From: Variovorax sp. RA8
GTDB taxonomy: Bacteria; Pseudomonadota; Gammaproteobacteria; Burkholderiales; Burkholderiaceae_C
Assembly: GCF_901827175.1 (NCBI RefSeq)
Contig: NZ_LR594662.1
Span: forward strand, 4,464,001-4,528,000
Direction of reading: 5' to 3'
Length of the DNA: 64,000 nt
Positions within the stretch are counted from its first letter, which is position 1. Each line of letters starts with the position of its first letter. The notes under the pieces are model-generated. The model was not told the DNA's origin. It saw only the letters and a program-made list of their open reading frames with translations, and did not search any database. This document shows, piece by piece, positions 36,252 through 43,630 of the stretch. Both the position numbers and the translations under genes were made by a program.

Positions 36252-37169
36252 CTAGATGGGCGGCCAGTTGAAGACGTCCGCCGTCTCTTCCAGCGGCGTC
36301 AGCGCACCGCGCATGGCAGGCAGCGCGTGCTCGGCGATGTCCCGCGGCGTCCAGCCGTCGGACCGGTGCACGGACTTCACGGCACGCGGCTGGCTCATGA
36401 GCATGATCTCGTTGCCGCGCACGGCGAATACTTGGCCGTTGACATCCGCGGCCAGGTCGCTGGCCAGGAAGACTGCCAGCGGCGCGACCTTGGCCGGCGT
36501 CATCAGTTGTTGCTTTCGCTCGGCCGCCAGACGCTGGGCCTCGGTGGTGATGGGCACGGAGGCGACCATGCGCCCCCAGGCAAAAGGCGCGATGCAATTG
36601 GAGCGGACGCCCGAGCGCTGCATGTCGATGGCAATGGTGCGCGACAGGCCGACGATGCCCATCTTGGCGGCCGCGTAGTTGGCCTGCGCACGGTTGCCGA
36701 CCAGGCCGGAAGTGGAGGTCATATGGACGAAGGCACCACCTCCCTGCTCCTTGAAGAAGCCGGCCGCTGCGCTGCTGGTGTAGAAGGAGCCGTACAGGTG
36801 CACCTTCACCACGGCATCCCACTCTTCCTCGCTCATCTTGTGGAAGAAGCGATCCCGCAGGATGCCGGCGTTGTTCACGACGCAGTCGATCCGGCCGAAG
36901 GTGTCGACTGCCTGCTGAATCAGACGCTGTGCGCATTCGCGGGTGGCGATGGAGTCGGTGTTGGGCGCTGCTTCGCCGCCCGCTGCGCGGATTTCGGCGG
37001 CCACGGCTGCGGCCGGCCCGGTGTCGTTGCCCTCGCCGCTAAGCGATGCACCGATGTCATTGACGACAACGCGGGCGCCCGCCTGCGCGAGCTGCAGGGC
37101 GGTGTCGCGGCCGATGCCGCCACCGGCGCCGGTGACCACGGCCACCTTGCCAGACATGGATTCGTTCAT
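36252..37169 (-). CDS. Short-chain dehydrogenase (3-hydroxyacyl-CoA dehydrogenase-like, extended C-terminus)
   Basis: 305 residues from ATG 37169, which has GAGGA 7 bases upstream; the frame is open further but overlaps the MaoC gene. Motifs: TGAGGGIGRDTA, NNAGILRD, YAAAK. The NDIGASLSGEG loop and the longer C-terminal tail match the SDR domain of multifunctional peroxisomal-type beta-oxidation enzymes, usually linked to a MaoC hydratase. It is thus a probable 3-hydroxyacyl-CoA dehydrogenase working with the MaoC protein encoded 14 bases upstream. Confidence 0.87.
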   Translation of the reverse strand: MNESMSGKVAVVTGAGGGIGRDTALQLAQAGARVVVNDIGASLSGEGNDTGPAAAVAAEIRAAGGEAAPNTDSIATRECAQRLIQQAVDTFGRIDCVVNNAGILRDRFFHKMSEEEWDAVVKVHLYGSFYTSSAAAGFFKEQGGGAFVHMTSTSGLVGNRAQANYAAAKMGIVGLSRTIAIDMQRSGVRSNCIAPFAWGRMVASVPITTEAQRLAAERKQQLMTPAKVAPLAVFLASDLAADVNGQVFAVRGNEIMLMSQPRAVKSVHRSDGWTPRDIAEHALPAMRGALTPLEETADVFNWPPI

Positions 37170-37183
37170 GAATTCATCCTCGA

Positions 37184-38056
37184 TCATTGAAAACGTGCCC
37201 GCCCATGGCTGATCACCACGGCGTTGCGTGCGACAACATGGCCTTCGAGCGCCACGTGAGCGCCCTCGTCCCACATCCGGAATTCGACCTCCTCGCCCGG
37301 GTACAGGGGCAAAGAGAAGCGGGCGTCCAGCCCGACCAGCCGCTCGGCGTCGCCATTGGCGAACGCGCGGATGGCTGCGATGGCGGCAAAGCCGTAGGTC
37401 GCCAGGCCGTGCAGGATCGGCCGCGAAAAGCCCGCGCGCTGTGCAACCCGGGGGTCGATGTGCAACCTGTTCCTGTCGCCGCACAGGCGGTAGAGCAATG
37501 CTGCATCGGCGCGCACGCTGCAGCGTTCGTGCCGGTCAGGCGCGCGGGTGGGCATGGCCTCCAGCGCGGGCATTGGCGCATCGTCCAGCGCCAGGTCATC
37601 CGCACCACTCGCAGAGAAGCCACCGTCGCCGCGGCAGAAGAACGCTTGCCACGCATGGCCATAGCGCTCGCCGCCTTCGGACTGGAGGGTCTTGCACACC
37701 GTGATCAATGCGCCCTTGCCCGCCCCTTTGTCGACGACGCGGGTCACGCGAGAACTGCCGACCACCCGGCCCTGCGCGGGCAGCGGCCGTTCCAGCGCAA
37801 CGCGCTGTTCTGCGTGGACCAGGCGCGCGGAATCGATCTCCATCGACTTCTCGTCGCGCGCCCAGAAGCCGGGTGAGGCGATCACGCTCGCTATCGACGG
37901 CACGGCCACCTGGCCGACCTCGTCCACGAGCCGCAGCTGGCGCGCATCGAGCGGGTCTGACACGGCGCCGATAGCCAGCGCGTAGAGCGCGGCATCGTGG
38001 AGCGTGTAGTCATGAACAACGGTCCGGCTCCAAGCGCTGACTGCGTCGAGGTTCAT
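37184..38056 (-). CDS. MaoC-family enoyl-CoA hydratase (double hot-dog)
   Basis: 290 residues from ATG 38056, whose start overlaps the DUF35 stop (ATGA). The second hot-dog half carries the hydratase-2 motif GDRNRLHIDPRVAQRAGF, with the D and H dyad, followed by PILHGLATYG. The first half is the degenerate N-terminal hot-dog. It would add water across the enoyl-CoA double bond. In steroid side-chain systems MaoC and DUF35 proteins form one hydratase/aldolase complex with a thiolase-like protein; the gene order here is the same. Confidence 0.87.
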   Translation of the reverse strand: MNLDAVSAWSRTVVHDYTLHDAALYALAIGAVSDPLDARQLRLVDEVGQVAVPSIASVIASPGFWARDEKSMEIDSARLVHAEQRVALERPLPAQGRVVGSSRVTRVVDKGAGKGALITVCKTLQSEGGERYGHAWQAFFCRGDGGFSASGADDLALDDAPMPALEAMPTRAPDRHERCSVRADAALLYRLCGDRNRLHIDPRVAQRAGFSRPILHGLATYGFAAIAAIRAFANGDAERLVGLDARFSLPLYPGEEVEFRMWDEGAHVALEGHVVARNAVVISHGRARFQ

Positions 38057-38463
38057 GCGGCCGCGCCCGCGTCTTGCAGCACGAAGACTGGCACCCTGAC
38101 CTCGCCGGCGCGCCCGAACGCCACCCGCACGGCAGCGCCGACGGTCAGCCGCCCGGGTGCCGCGTCCACGATGTTGCTGAGGACGCGGAACCCCTCCTCC
38201 AGCTCGACGAACGCCAGCACCTGGCGGTCCGAGGCTGGCCCGGTCACGGTGTAGGAGTAGATGCGGCCTTGGCCGCTTGCCTCGGCCCAATCCACCTCGA
38301 CCGTGAAGCAGTGCGGGCAGCTGCGGCGCGGGTAGTAGTGGACCTTGCCGCAGTCGCGGCAGCAGCCGTAGAGCAGCCGGCCCTGGGCCGCTGCCGCAAA
38401 GAAGGCTTCGTTTTCGGGATTGGTGGCGGGCGCCGGCCACTGGCGGTCGTCAGAGAGAAACAT
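38053..38463 (-). CDS. DUF35 OB-fold protein with zinc ribbon
   Basis: 136 residues from ATG 38463. The N-terminal zinc ribbon is intact, with the pairs CRDC and CPHC about 14 residues apart. The OB-fold follows: GRIYSYTVTG, VLAFVELEEGFRVLSNI. DUF35 proteins sit on thiolase-like partners and are required for their activity in aldolase complexes. It is 4 bases downstream of the thiolase-like gene and overlaps the MaoC gene by 4 bases, so all three are translationally linked. Confidence 0.85.
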   Translation of the reverse strand: MFLSDDRQWPAPATNPENEAFFAAAAQGRLLYGCCRDCGKVHYYPRRSCPHCFTVEVDWAEASGQGRIYSYTVTGPASDRQVLAFVELEEGFRVLSNIVDAAPGRLTVGAAVRVAFGRAGEVRVPVFVLQDAGAAA

Positions 38464-38467
38464 GGGA

Positions 38468-39634
38468 TCAATTCCGTCCGAGGATGAGCGTGGCGCTGCC
38501 ATGGCGGGCACCTAGGTTGCCACCCGTGCCTTGCGCGAGGGCGATCTCGCAGCCGGGAACCTGCACCTTCGGATGCGCTTCGCCGCGCAACTGGCGCACC
38601 GCCTCGATCACCTTGGTGATGCCGCCGCGGTTGGCCGGGTGGTTGTTGCACAACCCGCCGCCGTCGGTGTTGAAGGGCAGGCGGCCGACGCCGGAGATCA
38701 GGTTCCCGTCCTGCACGAAGCGCCCGCCCTCTCCTTTGCGGCAGAAACCGAGGTCTTCGAGTTGGAGCAGCACGGTGATGGTGAAGCTGTCGTAGATGGA
38801 TGCGTACTGGATGTCCGCCGGCGCCACCCGGGCCTCGGCAAAGGCTTGCGGGCCCGATTGCGCCGCGCCGGTGACCAGCAGGCCTTCGTCCCATCCGCCA
38901 TATGCGCCGCGCACCGCTTCGCCGGCGCCCAGCACGTTGATCACGGGGCGCGCGAGGGTGCGGGCGATCTCGGGCCGGGTCACGACCAGTGCCCCGCCGC
39001 CATCGCTGACCACACAGCAGTCCAGGCGATGCAGAGGGTCTGCAACCAGCGGTGAATTGACGACTTCTTCGACGGTGACCGGCTGGCGCAACATGGCGTG
39101 GGGGTTGTACTGCGCATGGGTGGAGGCCGCGACCTTGATCCAGGCCAGCTGCTCTGGCGTGGTGCCGTATTCATGCATATGGCGACGCGCCACCAGCGCG
39201 TAGCCGGCCAGCGTGTTCATGCCGAAGGGTTGCTCGAAGGCCACGTCGGGCGAAGTCGCGCCGTATTCGCGCGGCTTGGCGGTGGAAGGGTCGGTGCGCG
39301 GCTTGCCGGCCAGCGTGATCAGCGCCACATTGCACTTGCCTGCCTCGATGGCCTGGGCGGCGTGCGCCACGTGGATGAGGTAGGAAGACCCACCCGTTTC
39401 CGTGGTGTCCAGGTGCTTCACCCGCAGGCCCATGTAGTCCAGCATGGACAGCGGCCCCAGGCCCGGCGCGTCGCCCGCGCAGAAATACGCGTCCACGTCC
39501 CGCATGGAAAGCCCCGCGTCGGCCAGCGCCCCGCGCGCGCACTCGGCGTGCAACTGGGCAACCGAATGATGCTCGGCCTTGCGCAAAGGATGCTCGAAGG
39601 CGCCGGCGATGCAGGCTTTTCTCTTGATCGTCAT
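38468..39634 (-). CDS. Thiolase-like protein (SCP-x/Ltp2 type) lacking the nucleophilic cysteine
   Basis: 388 residues from ATG 39634; a longer frame exists, but its added part is basic and low-complexity. The fold is that of SCP-x thiolases, for example VASIYDSFTITVLLQLEDLGF-like segments and NTDGGGLCNNHPANRGG. At the position of the nucleophile (CSSG in the paralogue at 16460) it reads TETGGSSYL, around residues 79-86, with glycines where the cysteine should be. Proteins of this kind paired with DUF35 act as retro-aldolases in steroid side-chain cleavage; I infer the same chemistry here. It is the first gene of the operon, 158 bases from the operator element at 39792. Confidence 0.82.
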   Translation of the reverse strand: MTIKRKACIAGAFEHPLRKAEHHSVAQLHAECARGALADAGLSMRDVDAYFCAGDAPGLGPLSMLDYMGLRVKHLDTTETGGSSYLIHVAHAAQAIEAGKCNVALITLAGKPRTDPSTAKPREYGATSPDVAFEQPFGMNTLAGYALVARRHMHEYGTTPEQLAWIKVAASTHAQYNPHAMLRQPVTVEEVVNSPLVADPLHRLDCCVVSDGGGALVVTRPEIARTLARPVINVLGAGEAVRGAYGGWDEGLLVTGAAQSGPQAFAEARVAPADIQYASIYDSFTITVLLQLEDLGFCRKGEGGRFVQDGNLISGVGRLPFNTDGGGLCNNHPANRGGITKVIEAVRQLRGEAHPKVQVPGCEIALAQGTGGNLGARHGSATLILGRN

Positions 39635-39791
39635 CGGCAGGCCCCCGAACGGTTGCCGCAAGCGTCCGGAACGCGAGCGCGCGCGTGCCCGGCCGGATGG
39701 CTGCGGAATGTCGGAGCCGCAAACACGGCGGCGCCAGGGAATGGCGAAGGCCAGGGTGAACCCATTTTTCGTTCTCGCATCAAAGTTCAAA

Positions 39792-39816
39792 GTTCTGCCT
39801 GAAAGAATGACGTTCT
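39792..39816 (-). promoter_or_regulatory. Three-half-site operator element, copy A
   Basis: Read on the minus strand: AGAAC, 3 bases, ATTCTT, 5 bases, CAGAAC. The layout is identical to the copies at 40725 and 43539. It lies in the 328-base region between the thiolase-like gene (minus) and gntR (plus), 158 and 147 bases from their starts. No good -35 box is evident at the spacing seen in the other copies, so it may act on either promoter. The rest of this region is AT-rich and has no gene. Confidence 0.6.
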
Positions 39817-39962
39817 GTATTCAGGTTGTTATTCTGATCTGAACTCAGAGAAAAATGCAATAGGGTTAAGATCTAAAAGTCGTCACACAGGCCCCACACC
39901 GCCGCAGCGCGGGTGCTTGCCCTTCCGTTGCGCCGAGCCGTTGCCGTCCCACCCAAGTGAAC

Positions 39963-40673
39963 ATGTCCATCTCCGCCGCCCAAGATCGCCCGTCCGCCAC
40001 CGAGAAGGTCAGCACCGCCGTCTACGATGCGCTTCGCTCCAAAGCCATCACGCACGCCTTCCTGCCCGGCGAGCGTCTGAACGAAGGCGAATTGGCCACG
40101 GAACTTCATGTCTCGCGAACACCGCTTCGCGAAGCGCTCAATCGGTTGACAACCGAAGGCTTTCTCCGCGCCGTGCCAGGAAAAGGCTTCTATTTCAAGG
40201 AACTCGACCCGAAAGAACTCTTTGATCTGTACGAACTGCGCGCGATGCTTGAACTCACCGCGGCGCGACTGGCAACCGAGCGGGCAAGCACGGAACAGAT
40301 CGATTCGCTGATGGCGAGCACCGATGAAGCAGCCAACGGGATGGAGTGCTCAAAGACTGAACTGATCGCACAGGATGAGCAGTTCCACGAACGCCTTGTC
40401 GCACTGGCGGGCAACACGGAAATGTCGCGGGTCCTGCACAACATCAATGCGCGCATCCAATTCGTGCGCTGGATCGAGGTCGGCGAACCCACCCGCAGGG
40501 CCGCGCACCACTCCCACAAAGCCATCGCCCAAGCCTTGCAGAGGCGCGATGCCGAAGCCTGCGAGGCGCTGTTGGGCAAACACATTCGGCGACGGCAAGA
40601 CGACATCATCGAAGCAGCCCACGCACGCATGGCCCAGTTGTTCACGGAGCGTGCGGCGCTTCACAGGCGCTGA
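39963..40673 (+). CDS. GntR-family regulator (FCD subfamily)
   Basis: 236 residues from ATG 39963 (GTG 39957 possible). The N-terminal winged helix has LNEGELATELHVSRTPLREALNRLTTEGFL. The all-helical C-terminal FCD domain begins DLYELRAMLELTAARLA and has metal-site-type histidines in QFHERLVALAGN and HHSHKAIAQAL. FCD regulators often respond to carboxylic-acid effectors. It is the first gene of the plus-strand cluster, upstream of nicD by 169 bases, and divergent from the CoA operon. It may regulate that operon, itself or the ring genes. Confidence 0.87.
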   Translation: MSISAAQDRPSATEKVSTAVYDALRSKAITHAFLPGERLNEGELATELHVSRTPLREALNRLTTEGFLRAVPGKGFYFKELDPKELFDLYELRAMLELTAARLATERASTEQIDSLMASTDEAANGMECSKTELIAQDEQFHERLVALAGNTEMSRVLHNINARIQFVRWIEVGEPTRRAAHHSHKAIAQALQRRDAEACEALLGKHIRRRQDDIIEAAHARMAQLFTERAALHRR

Positions 40674-40699
40674 CGCTCAAAGCTGCGCCCGCCGAACCA

Positions 40700-40729
40700 T
40701 TGACAATGAGAGCTGCATTGGAATAGAAT
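40700..40729 (+). promoter_or_regulatory. Promoter in front of nicD-nicX
   Basis: TTGACA at 40700-40705, an 18-base spacer, then TAGAAT at 40724-40729, a sigma-70 type promoter with five of six -10 matches. The -10 box contains the first half-site (AGAAT) of operator copy C, so a bound regulator would block polymerase. The nicD start is about 110 bases downstream. Confidence 0.6.
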
Positions 40730-40749
40730 TCAATTCTTCCAGAAAGAAT
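40725..40749 (+). promoter_or_regulatory. Three-half-site operator element, copy C
   Basis: AGAAT, 3 bases, ATTCTT, 5 bases, AAGAAT. The last two half-sites form a perfect 6-bp inverted repeat with a 5-base centre, and the first pair an AGAAT/ATTCT repeat with a 3-base centre. AGAAT recurs after exactly 20 bp, about two helical turns. It overlaps the -10 box of the nicD promoter. Confidence 0.65.
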
Positions 40750-40842
40750 ATTGAGCTCAGTTCTTGCGCAGGCGTCGACCGAACCGTTCGCATGGTCGAT
40801 GCAGCGCACGCGGCGCATCGTTGTTGGCTGTCAGGAAAAGCT

Positions 40843-41670
40843 TTGACTCTTACTTTGGGCGCCCACATCAGGGCCAATGGCATCCGCCAGCATTACCTGC
40901 ATTGCCCGGGGGCCGGCCCGCGCGTGCTGATCGTTCCAGGCATCGTGAGCCCCGCCATCCTTTGGCGACATGTGGGTGAGTGGCTTCAAGCCACTCACGA
41001 CTGCTTTGCGCTGGATGTACGCGGCCGGGGCCTGTCGGAGACGGGCGTGCACCTCGATTACGGCCTGGACGCCTGCGCGGCTGATCTGGTGGGATTCGTT
41101 CGCACCATGGATCTTGCCCCGCTGACCCTCGTCGGGCACTCGATGGGGGCGCGCATTGCGGCGAAAGCGGCTATCACCGCCCCGGAGTTGTTCGATTCAC
41201 TGGTGCTGCTGGACCCCCCGACGAGCGGGCCTGGCCGCCGACCGTACCCAGTGCCCAAATCCCGCACGCTCGGGTTGCTGCGATCCGCGCAGCGTGCAGA
41301 AGCCCCCCCCGCCGTCCATGCCCCGGAATCACAGCCGTGGCCAGACGAACTGCTGCGGCTGCGCAGAGAGTGGCTTCCGACGTGTGACGAGCGGGCCGTG
41401 CATGCCGCCTATGACGATTTCCATGCCCAGGATCTGTTCGCCGACTTGGCCGGGACGCAGATGCCCGTGTCGCTGATTGCGGCGGGCACCGGCGACGTTG
41501 TGTCTGATGCGGACATCGAGGAGATGCGCCGCGTGCACGCTGGCCTGCGGGCCGTTCGGCTGGCCGGCGTCGGCCATCAGATGCAGGCAGAGAACTTTGC
41601 CGCGTTCAGGCAAGCGCTGGGCGCGATGTTGAACAAGCAGGAACCCGAAACCGAAAGAGGCGATTCATGA
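40843..41670 (+). CDS. nicD: N-formylmaleamate deformylase (alpha/beta hydrolase)
   Basis: 275 residues if started at TTG 40843, which has AGGA 6 bases before it. ATG 40792 would add 17 residues with no ribosome site. With the TTG start the triad falls at S100 (VGHSMGAR), D124 (LLDPPTSGPGRR) and H245 (GVGHQM), practically the numbering of P. putida NicD. The segments NGIRQHYL, DVRGRGLSETG, LDYGLDACAADL and EWLPTC are also shared with it. NicD removes formate from N-formylmaleamate, the product of NicX. It overlaps nicX by 4 bases. It is the only deformylase gene in the window. Confidence 0.85.
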   Translation: MTLTLGAHIRANGIRQHYLHCPGAGPRVLIVPGIVSPAILWRHVGEWLQATHDCFALDVRGRGLSETGVHLDYGLDACAADLVGFVRTMDLAPLTLVGHSMGARIAAKAAITAPELFDSLVLLDPPTSGPGRRPYPVPKSRTLGLLRSAQRAEAPPAVHAPESQPWPDELLRLRREWLPTCDERAVHAAYDDFHAQDLFADLAGTQMPVSLIAAGTGDVVSDADIEEMRRVHAGLRAVRLAGVGHQMQAENFAAFRQALGAMLNKQEPETERGDS

Positions 41671-42716
41671 AAGTGGATGCGGAAATCTTGGAACTTTTCA
41701 CGCGCGAGCTAGCACTGTGCGGCGTGAAGGCAGGCGAGTCGGTGGTCGTGCTCACCGCCGACGATGAGTGGGCTGAGAACGCGCACGCCTTCATGGCGGC
41801 GGCAGGGCAATTGGGCGCGACGACCTTCAACCTCAACGTGCGCCGCGGCCAATCCAATGCGGTGGGCGTACAGGGCCGCCATCCGCTCGTGGGCAACGCG
41901 CTAGCGATGCAAACGCTCAAGTCGGCGACCATGGTGATCGACATGGTCGGCCTGCTCTTTTCGCGCGAGCAGGCGGAGATTCAGGCCGCCGGCGTGCGCA
42001 TCCTGCGCGTGATGGAGCCCTTCCACGTGCTCAAGCAGATGTTCCCGACCGAGGACCTGCGCCGCCGCGTGGAGTATGCCAAGGGCCTGCTCGAGCGCGC
42101 CCGCCAGCTACGTTTTACCTCGGCCGCGGGGACCGACATCGTCTACCGGCTCGGCCAGTACCCGGTGATCTCCGAGTACGGCTACACCAACGAGCCGGGA
42201 CGCTGGGACCATTTCCCCTCGGGCTTCTCGTTCACGCAGGGCGACGACGGGGCGGTGGACGGGGTGGTGGTGCTGCAGCCAGGCGACATCCTCTGCGCGT
42301 TCAAGCAATACGTGCAGTCGCCGGTGACGCTGCGCGTGGAAAAAGGGATGGTGGTCGACATCTCCGGCGACGGCCTGGACGCGCAACTCATCGAGAGCTA
42401 CATCGACAGCTTCCACGATCCCCGCGCCTACGCGATCTCGCACATCGGCTGGGGACTCAACGAAAAGGCGCGCTGGTATCAGTTCTCGGTCACGCGCCAG
42501 CTCCCGGCCGAGCACGTCATGAATGCGCTGTCGTTCTACGGGAACGTCCTGTTCTCGCTCGGGCCCAATCTCGAACTCGGTGGTACCAACGACACCGCTT
42601 GCCACCTCGACTTGCCGATGCGCGGTTGCAGCCTCTGGCTTGACGACACGCAGATCCTGCGCGACGGGGATGTGATCCATCCCGAAATGCAAGTTCAGGC
42701 TTCGACGCAGCCCTAA
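41667..42716 (+). CDS. nicX: 2,5-dihydroxypyridine 5,6-dioxygenase (second copy)
   Basis: 349 residues. Iron-ligand candidates line up with those of the first copy: E170 (ISEYGY), H259 (SHIGWG), H313 and D315 (CHLDLP). NEPGRWDHFPSGF is conserved, but the N-terminal 90 residues differ strongly from the copy at 1257, so the two are not a recent duplication. It is translationally coupled to nicD. It may prefer a substituted dihydroxypyridine; the sequence does not settle this. It is convergent with the iclR gene, only 4 bases away. Confidence 0.85.
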   Translation: MKVDAEILELFTRELALCGVKAGESVVVLTADDEWAENAHAFMAAAGQLGATTFNLNVRRGQSNAVGVQGRHPLVGNALAMQTLKSATMVIDMVGLLFSREQAEIQAAGVRILRVMEPFHVLKQMFPTEDLRRRVEYAKGLLERARQLRFTSAAGTDIVYRLGQYPVISEYGYTNEPGRWDHFPSGFSFTQGDDGAVDGVVVLQPGDILCAFKQYVQSPVTLRVEKGMVVDISGDGLDAQLIESYIDSFHDPRAYAISHIGWGLNEKARWYQFSVTRQLPAEHVMNALSFYGNVLFSLGPNLELGGTNDTACHLDLPMRGCSLWLDDTQILRDGDVIHPEMQVQASTQP

Positions 42717-42720
42717 GCCG

Positions 42721-43485
42721 TCATGGCGGCGATCCAGCTGCCTGGTGCTCGAGCCGTGCTGGATCGCCTCCAAGGCGACGCGTCAGGTCGGCTGCTGCAC
42801 GCAACACGGCTTGCTTCATGCCGGGTAGATGATCATTCGAAAAACGCGCCGCAGGCCCTGATATTGCCAGCGCACCGCGCAGGCTGTCTCGCGGGCCGAA
42901 AACCGGTGCTGAGATCGCGCCGATGTCGGGCTCACGCTCTCCCACAGTCACGATGCAGGGGTTGGTCGGAAAGCTTTCCGGCGGCGTGACGGTGCGATCA
43001 AAGCCTGCAAGCACGCGGCCGGCGGCACCCCGGTCGAGCGGCAGCAGGTCACCTGTGCGGATGTGATCGCGGATCGAACGTGGCGAATCCACGCGGAAAA
43101 GGCAAACGCGAAGATTGCCTTCGCGGGTGAAGAAGGAAGCGCCCTCCTCCGTTTCCTGCACCAGGCGGCGCAGGATCGGCGGCACATGGTCATCCAGCCT
43201 CAAGGACGCCTGGTAGAGCCCGCCCCAATGCAACAGCATTGAGCCGAGTTGGTAGCTGCCGTCGTCCAGCCGCACGATGCAGTGTTCTTGCACCAGCGTG
43301 CTAATGAGCCGAAGGATCGTGCTCTTGTACATCCCCGTGCGCAATGCGATCTCGTTGAGGCTCAACGAAGTGTCGCTCGTATGGAACGCGTTGAGGATGG
43401 CAAACGCTCGCTCCACAGCAGCGACGCCGCTGGCCTTATCGGACGGCAAACCAGACTTTCGTTCTGTTTTTGATCCTGGCGACAT
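42721..43485 (-). CDS. IclR-family transcriptional regulator
   Basis: 254 residues. The winged helix-turn-helix (about residues 20-80) has ERAFAILNAFH and LNEIALRTGMYKSTILRLISTL, and the C-terminal IclR effector domain has SVVERAPDIGA-like sheets around DRGAAGRVLAGF and EPDIGAISAPVFG. IclR proteins commonly control aromatic catabolism (PcaR, PobR), and PcaU is known to bind a site built of three repeats. It is divergent from the Bug-hydroxylase operon with operator copy B between them. It is the most likely protein to bind the three-half-site element; this is inference. Confidence 0.87.
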   Translation of the reverse strand: MSPGSKTERKSGLPSDKASGVAAVERAFAILNAFHTSDTSLSLNEIALRTGMYKSTILRLISTLVQEHCIVRLDDGSYQLGSMLLHWGGLYQASLRLDDHVPPILRRLVQETEEGASFFTREGNLRVCLFRVDSPRSIRDHIRTGDLLPLDRGAAGRVLAGFDRTVTPPESFPTNPCIVTVGEREPDIGAISAPVFGPRDSLRGALAISGPAARFSNDHLPGMKQAVLRAAADLTRRLGGDPARLEHQAAGSPP

Positions 43486-43513
43486 GAATGGCTCAGTTAG
43501 GCAAAGAAAGTTC

Positions 43514-43543
43514 TTGACATTATATCGTACTCTCTAACAGAAT
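43514..43543 (+). promoter_or_regulatory. Promoter in front of the Bug-hydroxylase operon
   Basis: TTGACA at 43514-43519, an 18-base spacer and CAGAAT at 43538-43543. The spacing and the overlap of the -10 box with an AGAAT half-site are the same as at nicD. The Bug start codon is about 88 bases downstream. Confidence 0.55.
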
Positions 43544-43563
43544 ATCATTCTTCTAGACAGAAC
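43539..43563 (+). promoter_or_regulatory. Three-half-site operator element, copy B
   Basis: AGAAT, 3 bases, ATTCTT, 5 bases, CAGAAC. The spacing equals that of copies A and C, and ATTCTT is identical in all three. It sits between iclR (minus, start 43485) and the Bug gene (plus, start 43631), so it could mediate autoregulation of iclR as well as control of the hydroxylase operon. Confidence 0.65.
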
Positions 43564-43630
43564 TTGTTGCCAGTTTGCAGCGGTGTGAGAGCACCTTTAC
43601 TTTCACCTTTCCTTCAAGGAGTCGAGCCCC

